DNA from: Caenorhabditis remanei
Lineage: Eukaryota; Nematoda; Chromadorea; Rhabditida; Rhabditidae
Reading direction: 5' to 3'
DNA length: 64,000 nucleotides
Assembly (NCBI RefSeq): GCF_010183535.1
Contig: NC_071333.1
Span: 4,772,587-4,836,586 of the forward strand
Part shown: one piece after another, positions 32,951-43,719 of the stretch
How the letters are laid out: each line of letters opens with the position of its first letter
Position numbering within the stretch: the first letter of the stretch is position 1
Notes under the pieces: model-generated
What the model was told of the DNA's origin: nothing
Seen by the model: the letters and a program-made list of their open reading frames with translations, nothing else
The model's database searches: none
Made by a program: the position numbers and the translations under genes

Positions 32951-35612
32951 ATGATGACTGCCGCTTCGAGCACCAATGAAAGCTCTTCGAGCACTAGTTT
33001 CGTCCAGCACTTCTACTCCAAAGAGGTTTGAAACAACTACTTTGTTTTTTTTAATTCTAAACGTTTGTTTTTTTTTCTTCCAGGTTTCAAACAAGGGGCG
33101 ATTGCTATGCCTATTCCAAAGACTGAGAAATGTATTGATTATCGTCTTGACACCAATAATCTGCGGACTGATGCTCAACTGGGAAGGGCCGGTAAGTAGT
33201 TCTCTTTTCTCTGCCAAAAAATGGTCAACGCCTAAAAAAAACTATTAAGCAGAGCGAAGAAAGTAAGAAAAGCGGAAAAATTAGGCGGAATAAAATTTCA
33301 TTTTTAAGGAAAAGATTTTATTCTTATTTTGTTGTAAAAAGCCCTTAAAATGGTTAAATTTGTGTTAAATTTTGCTTTTTTCGTTGAAAACTGATAGTTT
33401 TGCCGCAAAAAATCTCAAAAACATCAGTAAATCGGAGTAGGCAAACAAAGTTTGATGATATCCTCTAGGAGGAAGGCGGAAAAAAATCTTAAAATAGCGG
33501 AAAGCGGAAGGCGGAAAGCGGAATGAAAAATTTTTTGACGGAAAGAAAAAAGTGGCGCAAAGCGGAAGGCAAAAGGCGGAAGGCGGAATTCCGCTCAACT
33601 CTGGTATTGATCTCTGTTAACTCCCACTAAAGTTAATTGTTTTGCAGGAATGGAAATGTGCATTTTGTGTATGCATTATTTCGATCTATTGGATGTCAGA
33701 AGTGATGCCATTGGCAATTACCGCAATGCTACCTGTTGTTCTGTATCCTTCAGTCGGAGTAATTGATGTCAACACGACTGCAAAAGAATACATGAACGAC
33801 ACGAATTTCCTATTCATTGGAGGACTAATTATGGCTGCTGCTGTTGACAAGTGTGATCTTCACGAACGTGTTGCCCTCTCCGTTCTACGATGCGTTGGAA
33901 GCGAACCCAAATGGTTAGTTTGATTAACGAATAAGACTTTCGCACACAACCGATTCAATTCGAAACTATTAAAATTAACTCTTTGCTTTTTTCACTCAGA
34001 ATAAATTTCAGGATCATGCTTGGCTTCATGACAGTCACCGCATTGCTCAGCAGTTTCATATCGAATACTGCAACAACTGCAATAATGGTTCCGATTGTAC
34101 AAAGTGTAGTGCAGCAGTTGCTTTCTTCTTCTCAACATCATCCAAAAAATGGGTAAGAGAGAAATAAATAAAAACTGAGAACAGGGAACAGAAATTTCGA
34201 TTTGATGTGTGTTTGCATCCAAAAGAAACCTTATTTATTTGAACAAAAAGGTGCAATAAGCACTCGATTGTGCTTTGCTAGTGAAATGAAACAGATATAT
34301 CACTCCAGAGTTTAATCATTGATCTCACATCAAAATCGGGTGTCTGAGTACAAAAATGTGATAAATCACAGAGCCAGTAATCAGTTAAACAGACAAGTCA
34401 AAGGCACCTAACAAATATAAATCTATTTTCAGAAAACGTGGACGTCTGGGATGCCAGAAAATGGCAACTGGTCTTGTACTCTCAATCAGTTTTGCTGCCA
34501 ATATAGGAGGAACTGGAACAGCAACTGGAACACCAAGTAACTTGGTTATGTTGGGACAACTCACTGCGTATGTTCTGATCTCTCAAAGTGCTCTAATGGA
34601 AACTTTAAAAATTTTAGACTCTTCCCGAAAGTCGATGGATCATTGAACTACGTGACATGGATTTTTTTCGCCTTCCCATTGATGCTTCTGTGTCTTGGAG
34701 TCGCTTGGGCCACACTGGTTTGGTTCTTTTTGAGAGATTCCCCGGTGGAAGATGAAGCTGTGACTGAAATGTTGAAGACTCGCTACGATGAACTACCCAG
34801 GATGACATACGCCGAGAAATCTGTATCTGTTTGTTTCTGCCTCCTTCTCTCGCTATGGATATTCCGTGACCCTGGAATCATACCCGGATTCGGGGTTTAC
34901 TTCAACAAAGGAGCTTATACTGATGCCACTTCTGCAATGATTGTTGCTTTCCTTCTTTTCATTCTTCCGTCTGAAAAACCTGATTTGGCAACGTACTACA
35001 AAAAAGAGGATTTGGAGAAGAAAGGATGTTTGATGGATTGGAAAACAATGCAAGCAACTTTTCCATGGAGCGTCGTTCTTCTCTTAGGAGGTGGATTTGC
35101 GTTGGCTGCTGGAGTGAAGGAATCGGGATTGTCGCTTTTGATTGGAAACAGTTTATCTTCGATCGGACATCTACCGCTATGGATTCTTCAATTTCTGACC
35201 ATGTTCATTGCAATGATCATCACGAATATCTGCTCGAATACAGTCACTGCTTCAATTTTTGTTCCGATTGTGGCAACATTGGCTCAGAAAGCAGGACATC
35301 ATCCGTTTACTCTGATGCTTCCAACAACTCTCGCTTGCTCATTTGCTTTCATTTTCCCAGTTGGAACTCCACCGAATGCAATTGTATTTGGAAGTGGAAT
35401 GGTCAAAGTGTCTGATATGGTGAGTACTATTTTCTTAAACCCTAATCAAACATTTTGAAACTGATGAATTACAGGCATTCGTAGGAGGAATCATCTCAAT
35501 GGAACTTCTAGTGCTTACAATCGTCTACATGAACAGCATTGCATACCTGGTTCTCCCACTTCTCGAATTTCCTTCCTGGGCTGTAATTGCCAACTCAACA
35601 ATGCAAACATAG
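32951..35612 (+). CDS. SLC13-family sodium-dependent di/tricarboxylate transporter
   Basis: Seven exons join without frame problems: 32,951-33,025; 33,084-33,191; 33,648-33,913; 34,012-34,152; 34,433-34,567; 34,618-35,419; 35,475-35,612, giving 554 residues, the usual family length. Hydrophobic helices run throughout. Diagnostic blocks are [17 protein letters not shown], the first SNT motif [23 protein letters not shown], the second SNT-like block [13 protein letters not shown], and the signature [14 protein letters not shown]. In this family the two SNT motifs bind sodium and the substrate carboxylates. The protein should sit in the plasma membrane and import succinate, citrate or similar acids with sodium. 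C. elegans has three such genes (nac-1, nac-2, nac-3); I cannot tell which one this corresponds to. A spliced-leader acceptor precedes the ATG. Intact and presumably functional. Confidence 0.95.
33255..33600 (+). repeat. GCGGAA-rich imperfect array inside transporter intron 2
   Basis: Within the 456-bp second intron the units GCGGAA, GGCGGAA and AGCGGAA recur at least ten times, denser at 33,470-33,590. The array ends in the small palindrome GCGGAATTCCGC. It inflates an otherwise short intron. I see no coding meaning. Confidence 0.6.
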
Positions 35613-35994
35613 ACACCTTCTCATTTCATCTGATCCCTTTTTCCTTTCTTTTTCTTGCTCTTATCTTGTTTTTTGGAACATTATTTAGGAATCGTCTCTG
35701 GGTATTTTTTCAATCTTCATAATGTTTCCTATTCTTCCAATTCATGTCTTAGTCATTCTTCTTCCCGGGAAATCTCAACTCAAATTACACTTATTGCAAT
35801 CCATCATCAAAAACCTCTCGAAAAAAGAAACAAAACAGATCTAAAGCTTATAAAATACTTGTGTAGACAGTAACTTTCTTGGTGTTCAATTCTTTATTTA
35901 TCTCTTTTTTTTCTCCACATTAAATGCATTTTGCTGGTTGTTATATGACCTTCCCATCATTCTGAGAATTTCAGAAAAAAAAGCACCAATAGTT
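35613..35994 (+). other. 3' flank of the transporter gene
   Basis: T/C-rich sequence directly after the stop, consistent with a 3' untranslated region. No exact AATAAA is present in the first 250 bp; CTTATAAAATAC near 35,848 is the nearest weak variant. Confidence 0.4.
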
Positions 35995-36410
35995 TAAAGC
36001 CTCCAGCTTCCAGGCGCTCCAGGAACACAAGGCAATTCCGGAGCACCAACACAACCGGGTCCCTAGTTCGGCCAAAATTACCACACCAAGAATTCCAGGA
36101 CAAGCCGGAGCCCCAGGAAAATCAGCAGCCGATGTTGAATCTCAGCCTACTCCTGGAGCTCATGGACCCGGTAGACCACAAGGACCGCCAGAACCTTCAG
36201 GAACCCCAAGAGCATTAGAAAGACCATGGTTCCCAAAATCACGAAAATCAAAGAGACGATCTGGAGCCCCAGGACAAGCAGAAATCAATGGAGATCCAGG
36301 ACCCCTGGGTCAAACAGAACAATCTGGTGGATCAGGAGAGCGTAGAATCTGACCAAAGTATTGTGCCCTTGAGGAGTTTTTTTTTCGATAATGACGCTCT
36401 ACGTACACGT
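35995..36410 (+). pseudogene. Cuticle collagen C-terminal relic, second copy
   Basis: Reads as Gly-X-Y remnants (LPGAPGTQGNSGAP; AGAPGKSAADVESQ; RSGAPGQAEINGDPGP; GSGERR) with a premature TAG near 36,063 and a TGA where the first cysteine of the terminal PKYC block should be. It is the inverted counterpart of the relic at 655-860; the matching continues into non-coding repeat on the 3' side. The ADVESQPTPGAHGP segment is absent from the first copy, so the two come from a longer collagen gene with different deletions. Confidence 0.7.
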
Positions 36411-36965
36411 TAATTTTCTTTTTTTATTGATCATGCTCATCGATTTGAGATCTTTTGCTCTCTGATGAATGAGTCGATCAAACTTTTTTTTAAATGTCAC
36501 CAATAATCACTTTATTCGTTGAAATTATGTTTGATCTTTTATCTCTTTTGAATTAAAAAACAATGAAGCTTTAAGTTTTTATATGAAAAATAATGAAGTA
36601 AAAAAAACAACTGATGGAAGAAAGAGATGTGATTTCTTCATTTTAAGAGACACCTAAAAACTAAAACTAAAAACAAATTTGAAAAGAACTGAACTTCCAC
36701 CAAGTTATGAATTTTCAAAGTTTGCTTGTTTTCTGAGCAGAAAAACCTTTATAACTGTTAAACAAAAAGGACACATAGTCAAGCTGTTTACATATTCTTT
36801 TTCAACGCGTCAAGACGGTTCTGAATATATATACTTTCATGTTTTTTATAAAAAATGTTTACCTGAAACGTGGGTAATTGAACCGGCTCTCCCACGCCCC
36901 GCCCTTTTTCCACACATAACACAGCGGGCGGCGGAACCCGGGAGATGTCGGCCGCTAGCCTGGTA
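36411..36965 (+). repeat. Dispersed repeat, plus-oriented copy
   Basis: Contains the segments shared with 465-650 (inverted), 45,745-46,100 (inverted) and 43,720-44,600 (inverted). Landmarks are CAAGTTATGAATTTTCAAAG, GACGGTTCTGAATATATA and GTGGGTAATTGAACCGGC followed by CCCACGCCCCGCCC. The outer part near 36,880-36,965 is GC-rich. Confidence 0.65.
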
Positions 36966-37589
36966 GGGTGTATATAACGGTCGTCGTTTTCTCTTCCCAT
37001 CGGGGCCTTCCTGGCTGTCTTTGAGAGAGTGTCAGGTGAAGGTACGCATAAATGGGCCTGCGAGCCTAGGCGTTTCCTCCATTATCATACATGAAAAAGA
37101 TTACATACTTTTTATCTTTTTTATTAAAAAACATTTATATCCAAAATGAGAAAAAATCTTAAAACGTTGCCAGGTTTAATCGATATATTCATTCGGCGCT
37201 ACGTACAAGGTTGATGCATTATTTTTGGTGAAAAACAGATTCTGTAGGGCTGCTGGAGGTTAAGATAGCATTTATTGAAAAATAAAATCAGATGCTCGCC
37301 TTCGATGGTTCAGCTAGGCGGTGAACCATCGATAAGCGAAAAGATGAAAGGGCCAAGACAAAGAAATTGTAACTATGACTCTTACTCCGAGGAAAAAGAT
37401 ACAATTCTGTAGGAATTGTATGATATATTCATTTGGTGCTACGTACAAAGTTGATGCATTATTTTTGGCAATTATCCGAGAAAAATTTGGTTCAAGTTTT
37501 TTAACCCACAGTGAATTTTAAAATTTGAAGTACGATTTCCGGAGAATTTGTGGTCTTCTAGGGAATGACCAGGTCAAATGCCTTCAAAA
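36966..37589. repeat. Interval with a duplicated 45-bp block and a hairpin
   Basis: ATATATTCATTCGGCGCTAC with GTTGATGCATTATTTTTGG (37,181-37,229) is repeated almost exactly at 37,423-37,470. Between them lies a perfect 11-bp inverted repeat with a 9-base loop (TCGATGGTTCA 37,302-37,312; TGAACCATCGA 37,322-37,332). Around 37,485-37,560 is an inverted match to 40,840-40,920. No gene is visible. Confidence 0.5.
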
Positions 37590-38480
37590 AACTATGAAAT
37601 ATGATGGGTTTTTAAAAATTTGTCCATATTTACTGTTAGTATGAAGTAGAGAAATCGAGTAGGTGCAACGGGGAATCCGTGTTGGTGTATCTACTAGAAA
37701 CATACAAGAACTACATTGGTAACAACTGATGTGAATCTTTCGAAAAAAGGTCAAATGGATGAAAACACGGGTAAATGGAATCTTGTGGATTTCAAAAGTT
37801 CTATCAATTGCTTTGATTACGTGTAGTTTCAAGGACACCTCCATGAATGCCAAAACTAGAGACAGTTTTTTCTATTGGAAAATTAGTTCTCGAATATCAC
37901 AAAAAGGAATTGTAAATAGTAATTCTTGTAAATAAATAGTGAATATTACTTCAAAGTGTATCTCAACTTTTCAAAAAATGTAAGTACCGAATGAATTCAT
38001 CACTGTCGGATTAGTGGTCCCAAAAGCGTGAGGACTGTCCAACATCGTCAAACTTAGAATTCTCAAAGTCAGAAAAGTTTACCCATTTGATTTTTTTGTG
38101 TTTATTTCTAATGTCTTCTCTTATTTTGATCGTAGAACAAAAAAAATGATTTGTCTGTTTTACCCCTCTTCTCATTATTTGATTGTGAGTGGAGATTGTA
38201 CTACACGATAGGAATGCTAATGACGATTTGGCAGGCAGTTATGTACACAAAATGACAGACGGCCTTGAATTGATACAGTGTAGAAAATAGAGAGAGACGA
38301 GAGAAAATGAAGAACACAAGGTCAATTCCCATCTACCTCGTCTTTCTGTTTTCTCTCATTCACCCCAAGATGTTCTCCCGGATATGAACGTCCCCCTTTC
38401 TTTTGATTCTTATTGAATTCTAATTTATTTCTATTATTTTGTAAATTTGCGCAAGAAATGGAATGTTTGAGGTGAGTTAT
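37590..38480 (+). repeat. Duplicated promoter/first-exon module, copy 1
   Basis: Diverged direct duplicate of 41,120-42,130. The best-conserved part is 38,170-38,475, shared with 41,840-42,125: GTGGAGATTGTACTACACG, AATTGATACAGTGT, ACACAAGGTCAATT and a nearly identical block of about 48 bp around GATGTTCTCCCGGATATGAA (38,372 onward). It leads directly into a small first exon ATGGAATGTTTGAG with GTGAGT donor. The strong conservation of a non-coding stretch between copies suggests regulatory content. Confidence 0.65.
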
Positions 38481-39906
38481 TGCTTGTTTAAATCAAAGTG
38501 ATGAAATCTTTAAACCCATTATGAAATACTTTCAGACAGACTTTTCACGGTCCGGGCTGAAATCAAAAATACTTTCGGCCCAGCCCGTTTTGAAATTTAT
38601 TTTTGAATTTTTGAACTTTTTTCGGTAATTTTTTAGGAAAAATTATAATTTTTGACTAAAACTTTAAAATTGGATCAAAATGTGAATATTTATGATAATT
38701 CATGCATTTTTGCTCTATTTTTTTGAAAAATTTCAAAACTTTTGACAAAAATGGGTACCCACTTCTGAATCCGGGCTGTCCGGACCGGTCCTTAAGAAAT
38801 TTCGGCCCGGCCCGGCAAAAAAAAACGAGCCGGAGTCAAAAACAAAAATGACCACGACTTTTTTCCAACCTTTTTCGAAATTTTCAGCTAAAAAATAGTC
38901 AAAAATTCTATATTCACTTGAATTTTATCGATATGCACAGGCTCCCCCGCTTCCGGTAAAGCAAGTTGCGGTGTAGCGCTTTCCGCGTGTTTTTGTTTGC
39001 GCACTTGCCGATTTTTGTTGACGCATTTCGCATTTTCTGCGCGAATTCAAATTTTAGACCCCATTTTTTGGCTTGAATTGCAGTTTTTTGGGAAATTAAA
39101 GTTTCTGGGACAATTTTTCCAAGAACAATTCGCTAACTTTTTAAGTTAGTGTTTTTCGAGTCTATTAAGCAAAAAAAGTTGGATTTTTATTCAGCGTAGG
39201 AGGAGTTCTATACTTTTGAAGTTTCATGAATTTCACTGTGAAAACTGTTGTATCTTTTTAATTACTCCACCAAAATTGGTTTTTACACTTTTTGAACGTC
39301 TTTCAGTCTGAGGAATGTCTTTCTAACAAAAACAATCCGTGAAATGTAACAGAACAAAAGATCGGCAAGGGCTAAAATTTTCGAAAAATCGTCCGAATTT
39401 GCGCCAGCTACTTGATTGACGCGTCTTTTTCCGGCATTGCTTGGCGTATTGGAAGCGGGGGAGACTGTGATATGTAAAAACATTTTTTTTGCAAAAAAAA
39501 TCGGAAAGTATTCGAAATTTCGAATTTTTGTACTGTGACCAGAGCCGGCCCGTTTTGGTCCGGTTTGCAAGTATGCATATAACCTTCCCATGTTTATATC
39601 GTTTATTCCAGCTGTACATCATGCGGAATGAAAGTCCTCTTGAAAAGTGACGAGAGACAAGCTGAAAAGTTCTTCATTCAAAGAAGAAATCTTGATATTG
39701 GCTTCAGTGTTTTTGCCAAGGAACCAATTGAGGAAGGTTTGTTTTTTAACACTCAAAAGAGTAGCATTTAAGAACTGAAACATTCAGGAATGGTGGTTGC
39801 ATGTCTCAATGGAGAAATTTGCGGAGAAAAACACGTCAACAATAACGAGACAGTCGCAGAATACCCTGCTTTTTATAATTTTCTCAACTCACTGTTTTTT
39901 TTATAA
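38458..39906 (+). CDS. Short SET-domain-like protein (truncated)
   Basis: Three exons join in phase: 38,458-38,471, 39,612-39,736 and 39,788-39,906, giving 85 residues. After MECL and SCTSCG comes RRNLDIGFSVFAKEPIEEG and MVVACLNGEI. This matches the first SET motif (G-[FW]-[GS]-V-x-A-x-x-x-I-x-x-G-x-V-x-x-x-x-G-E-I) of protein-lysine methyltransferases. The later SET motifs, including the NHS/C-Y catalytic block, are missing: the frame ends in a short hydrophobic tail at TAA 39,904-39,906, and AATAAA follows at 39,952. It therefore cannot be an active methyltransferase. Splice phases and the polyA signal fit a real short gene, but it could equally be the surviving 5' end of a larger gene. The 1.1-kb first intron is filled by repeats. 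Confidence 0.55.
38500..39600. other. Large first intron of the SET-like gene, repeat-filled
   Basis: Holds GGCCCGG-type GC motifs (38,573-38,585; 38,810-38,830; 39,540-39,560) related to the element at 56,503-56,825, separated by AT-rich sequence. No exon is recognisable. Confidence 0.4.
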
Positions 39907-40206
39907 TTCATTCCATTTTCTGTAATAATATTTTATGCATCTCACTCCCCAAATAAAAGAAGTAATTAGTAATCGTGTTTTTTTTCTTTATTTGAGTTCA
40001 AATGCGCTCTGTTGCACGCGTGGTGAGATCCAAGTCCCTTAGTTAATCTCTACAGAAGATGTCTCTCTGACAGCGATTCGTGACCATTAGACCTAAATTT
40101 CATGGTTCTGACTCGTCCCATTTTTAATCTGGGCGGTTCTGATCCGGTTCTAATCCGGGCAGTCGAATGATTGAAATATCACTTGATTTATAAAAAATAC
40201 CGTGGA

Positions 40207-40431
40207 TACTGTATTATAACGGCATGCCGTTTTATTTTTCACCTGCCTTCTAGAGAAATTTTGTGATTTCTGAAACTCATTAAAAATTGAACGAATAGTC
40301 TTTTTTGGACGTTCTATTTGCTGATCAAGCAGTTACTAACCACGATGCTTCTAATCAGCACCAAGAAAAAACACCGGCATAATCATATTCAAGAATTCTG
40401 AGTATAGGTGGGGTGCCGTTATAATACAGTA
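40207..40431. mobile_element. Short TA-flanked MITE
   Basis: Inverted ends CTGTATTATAACGGCA (40,209-40,224) and TGCCGTTATAATACAG (40,414-40,429), 16 of 16 bases paired, with TA on each side. 221 bp long, no coding capacity. Typical of miniature elements moved by Tc1/mariner enzymes. The surroundings 39,960-40,206 and 40,432-40,750 show no gene; a GC-rich GCGCCGGGGGCGCG lies at about 40,621. Confidence 0.8.
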
Positions 40432-40749
40432 GTTGCGGCATATATTTTAGTATAATGATTTTCGATATCATTCTTGTATATAAAACGTATGTGCGCTCTG
40501 TCTGTGTATTTGTCGGTGTGTTTTACTGGTTGTCCGCGTTTTTTTCATTTCCATATATAGAAATTATCACCAAAAAATTTTTTCGCGTAAACTAGAGTGA
40601 CGTAACTGCGAGAAAAAACGCGCCGGGGGCGCGTCAAACTAAGTTGGTTAACTAGTAAGAATTAAATACGGTACCGCTCAAAAGGTTATCAACGTGGTTT
40701 TTCAACAATAACTTGTGTGAAATGGATCCTTGTGGAAAACATTTATTGT

Positions 40750-41119
40750 TTTATAGTTTGACTTTTGGTTTCGTGTCTAATCTAGCGCACCCACTGACAA
40801 ACCACACATGCTATCAATACATCTAGACATCCGGACAACTTTCCCTAGAAGACCACGAATGCTGTAGGAAAAAAAAATCAAATTTTATAATTCACTGTGG
40901 GTTAAAAAACTTGAACCATAATTTGACGCATGAGAAACCGACCTTTCCAGAGATGTAAACATGAAATAAAAGAACAATTTGAGAGCACTGAAAATCCTGG
41001 GAAATTGTACAATCCTTGTGGAATAATTTGATGCCTATGTATAGCAAAGAAAGCCCAAAACTTGACAGTTTTCTAATGTGAGCTAAATAACATGATAAAT
41101 CAGACCCCATGTCTTCAAA
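40750..41119. repeat. Dispersed repeat fragments
   Basis: 40,750-40,845 repeats 370-470 in the same orientation (GACTTTTG-TTCGTGTC; CATGCTATCAAT; AGACATCCG). 40,840-40,920 is an inverted match to 37,485-37,560. 40,950-40,990 resembles 44,690-44,730. Confidence 0.55.
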
Positions 41120-42130
41120 ATAGATATCCAAAGTGTGATGGGGTTTTTTAAAATAGTTTATATTTACTGGTACCAGGAACTAGAGAATTCGAGCTAAAGC
41201 AACGGGCAAGGAACTCGTCTTGATGTACAAATAACTGATGAGTTACATCAGAACTAATTAGACAACAAGAAAGTCTTCCAAAAATAAGGAAAAATAGAAT
41301 TTGTACATGTTCCATCAAATGATTTGATTCCGTGTAGTTACAAGTACACCTCCTTTTTCTCCGTCCAGGCACGATAACTTTTAACGGATGCTTCTTTATG
41401 GTAGTATTTGAGTTTTTTACTATAGAATTGTATGAACATTGAAAATTGCCTAACAAAAGATGATCTGATTCCTTACACTGGGGTAAAAATTAGAGCACTT
41501 TTTTCTATTTGAAAATCAGTTTTCAAATAATACAAAAAGGAACACCAGATAGTTATGTTTGTAACTTTTTATGAAATGTGACGACATTTTCGGTACAAAC
41601 ATGCCTAGATATTTAAACTAAAAAAACACCAGATCAGTTCATCACTGACGGATTAGTGATGTATTTTCTATTAAATCTAGCTGTGGTGAAAGGTATGTTT
41701 AAAATCACCAAAGTCAGAATAATACGTTTATTCGTTGTTTTCCCTCTTTTCATATTCATTTCTGATTGTATGTCTTTTCTCACTTAAAAAAACAAACGCA
41801 GGTGGATAAAGCAAAGGACCGTTAGTCTGTTATACCACTGTTACACCACATTATTTGCTTGAGAGTGGAGATTGTACTACACGGCAGAAGATGACAGATG
41901 GTCTAGAATTGATACAGTGTGGGAAATCGAGAGAGAAGAGAGAAAATAATGGACACAAGGTCAATTTCAACCTACCCCATCTTTCTGATTCATTCCCCTA
42001 AATTCTTATTCACCCCCAAGATGTTCTCCCGGATATGAACGTCCCCCTTTCTTTTGATTTTTTTTGAATTCTAATTTATTTCTATTATTTTGTGGATTTA
42101 CGCAAAGAATGGAATGTTGAGGTGAGTTAT
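41120..42130 (+). repeat. Duplicated promoter/first-exon module, copy 2
   Basis: Direct counterpart of 37,590-38,480. The ~48-bp block around GATGTTCTCCCGGATATGAA is at 42,014 onward. Its first exon, 42,109-42,121, reads ATGGAATGTTGAG: one T is missing relative to copy 1, which creates an immediate TGA. The donor GTGAGT is preserved. Confidence 0.65.
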
Positions 42131-42519
42131 TGTTTGAATCGGTCAACTGGGAAATAATGCGCGTGGCATTCAAAACTTGTAAAGAAAACTTTCAAAAAAT
42201 AATATGATTTCTGAAGCCAAAATAAAGGCAAACAGGTGAATTGCTTCTGAGTTTACATCGAAACGATAAAATAAGGCCTGTTATTATGCCAGATGTGAAT
42301 TAATGTTTTGTATGCTTTGGTAGAGTCTAGCTTCACATTTTTGTAGTTGAAAGTTTTTGAAAGCAGCTTTCAGATACAAGTTTTCAAAGGCAGGACACTG
42401 TATAGTAGACCAAGAGGAGACGCAGAAAAAAAGACACTCTGACTTCTCTGCGCCCTCTCTCTCTGTCTGTCCTTCCGTCTTTCCAGATTTCCTCTTCTCC
42501 GATTAAAAAACATTTTCAG

Positions 42520-43264
42520 GAAGACCCTTCATCTCGATCTGGGTCGGAGATGCGAGTTTCGATCAGTGGCAACGTGTGGAGATCAAGGAAGGATACACTG
42601 CAATCATCCCATCGGGATACATTCATTTCGTGTACACCCCTGAGGATTCGATTGTTGTCGGAGGAAATTTCCTGATGACTCAATATTTGGAGCAACACTT
42701 CGAGTGAGTTATATTTGGGGACCAACGTAAAAAAAGCTTTCAGAAAAGTAGAATTATGTCTGGGTAATGTCGCACAACGAAAACTACAGTAACCCAACTC
42801 AAAAGCGCATACCGAAATTTCGCTGTGAGACGCAAGCTTCACATTCATTTTACTACTTTCTAAACCGCCAATCCCATCATTTCAATTAGTCACTAAACAT
42901 CCAATTCCAGATTCACAGAAATGGAAAAAACAAGTGTGGAGCTCAAAGTAATCGATAATGTTTAAAGGCTGACGATCTCGACAAGGAAATGGAGCCAGAA
43001 TTCGACTGGTATACGAAGAAGTAGCAGAGGATATTCTGAATGAGATGAATGAGGCGCTGAATAAATATGTAAGTCAAGAGCTGTCTCTCAGTTCTAATTT
43101 TCTAATTTTTCTTCATTTCAGCCAAGAAGATGCCGCCACAGCCAGAGACCCAGCTGATTCTAATCCCCAAGGCGTCGGGATCTGGAGAAATGATCTTCTA
43201 CTTAAATAAAGCCAACCTTGCCGCACGCAATGATGATTTCAAACAATTTGTGTTATCGAAATAA
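42520..43264 (+). pseudogene. JmjC-domain histone demethylase fragment
   Basis: After acceptor TTTTCAG, exon 42,520-42,703 reads [20 protein letters not shown], then [17 protein letters not shown]. This is the second half of a JmjC domain of KDM2/KDM7 type, including the iron-binding His in the GYIH motif and the GGNF motif. A second exon starts at 42,911. Further protein-like sequence follows (KADDLDKEMEPEFDWY; VAEDILNEMNEALNKY; then MPPQPETQLILIPKASGSG up to TAA 43,262-43,264). The frame steps at about 42,963, 43,020 and the last acceptor near 43,120, each explained by one missing base. The HxD half of the catalytic site is absent upstream. It is a relic, or a gene hidden by base errors, attached to copy 2 of the duplicated first-exon module. 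Confidence 0.6.
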
Positions 43265-43719
43265 TTGTTCCTATTCAATTCGTTCTTTTTTATATGAAAA
43301 TTTTAAGTTTTTATTGTCTAAAAACCTCAAATTTCAAGAAAAACCAAAAAGGAAAACAGTCGAAAAACAACAATAATCACTATACTAATCGTTTAGGTTA
43401 GCCGAAAAAATCAATTCTGAATAGTAAATGGGAGTGGTTAATATTCGGTGAGTTTAGCGTTACGTATTCTTCTTCAAACTTCTTTTTCTCCCTGTTTTAT
43501 AATGCTTTCGGTTTTTTTTCACATTGAATAATCAGAGTTAGAGTGACCGCAAGAATCCAAGACAGCAACTTTAAATCTGAAAATACTACATGTTATAGAG
43601 AATTTTCCCACGTAGCATTTCCAAAAGTTAAAGTTCGCGGCCAGTAATATATTTATTATATTCGGCTAGACATAGACGTGCAGAAGTATTACTTCCGACG
43701 AACATCGGGGTAGGTGAAT
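43265..43719. other. Non-coding interval
   Basis: AT-rich with no long frame. It leads into the GC-richer repeat copy at 43,720. Confidence 0.4.

Noticed and set aside
37290..37335. tRNA-like D-arm sequence around GGTTCAGCTAGGCGG
   Set aside because: No anticodon arm, T-arm or acceptor stem could be built around it.
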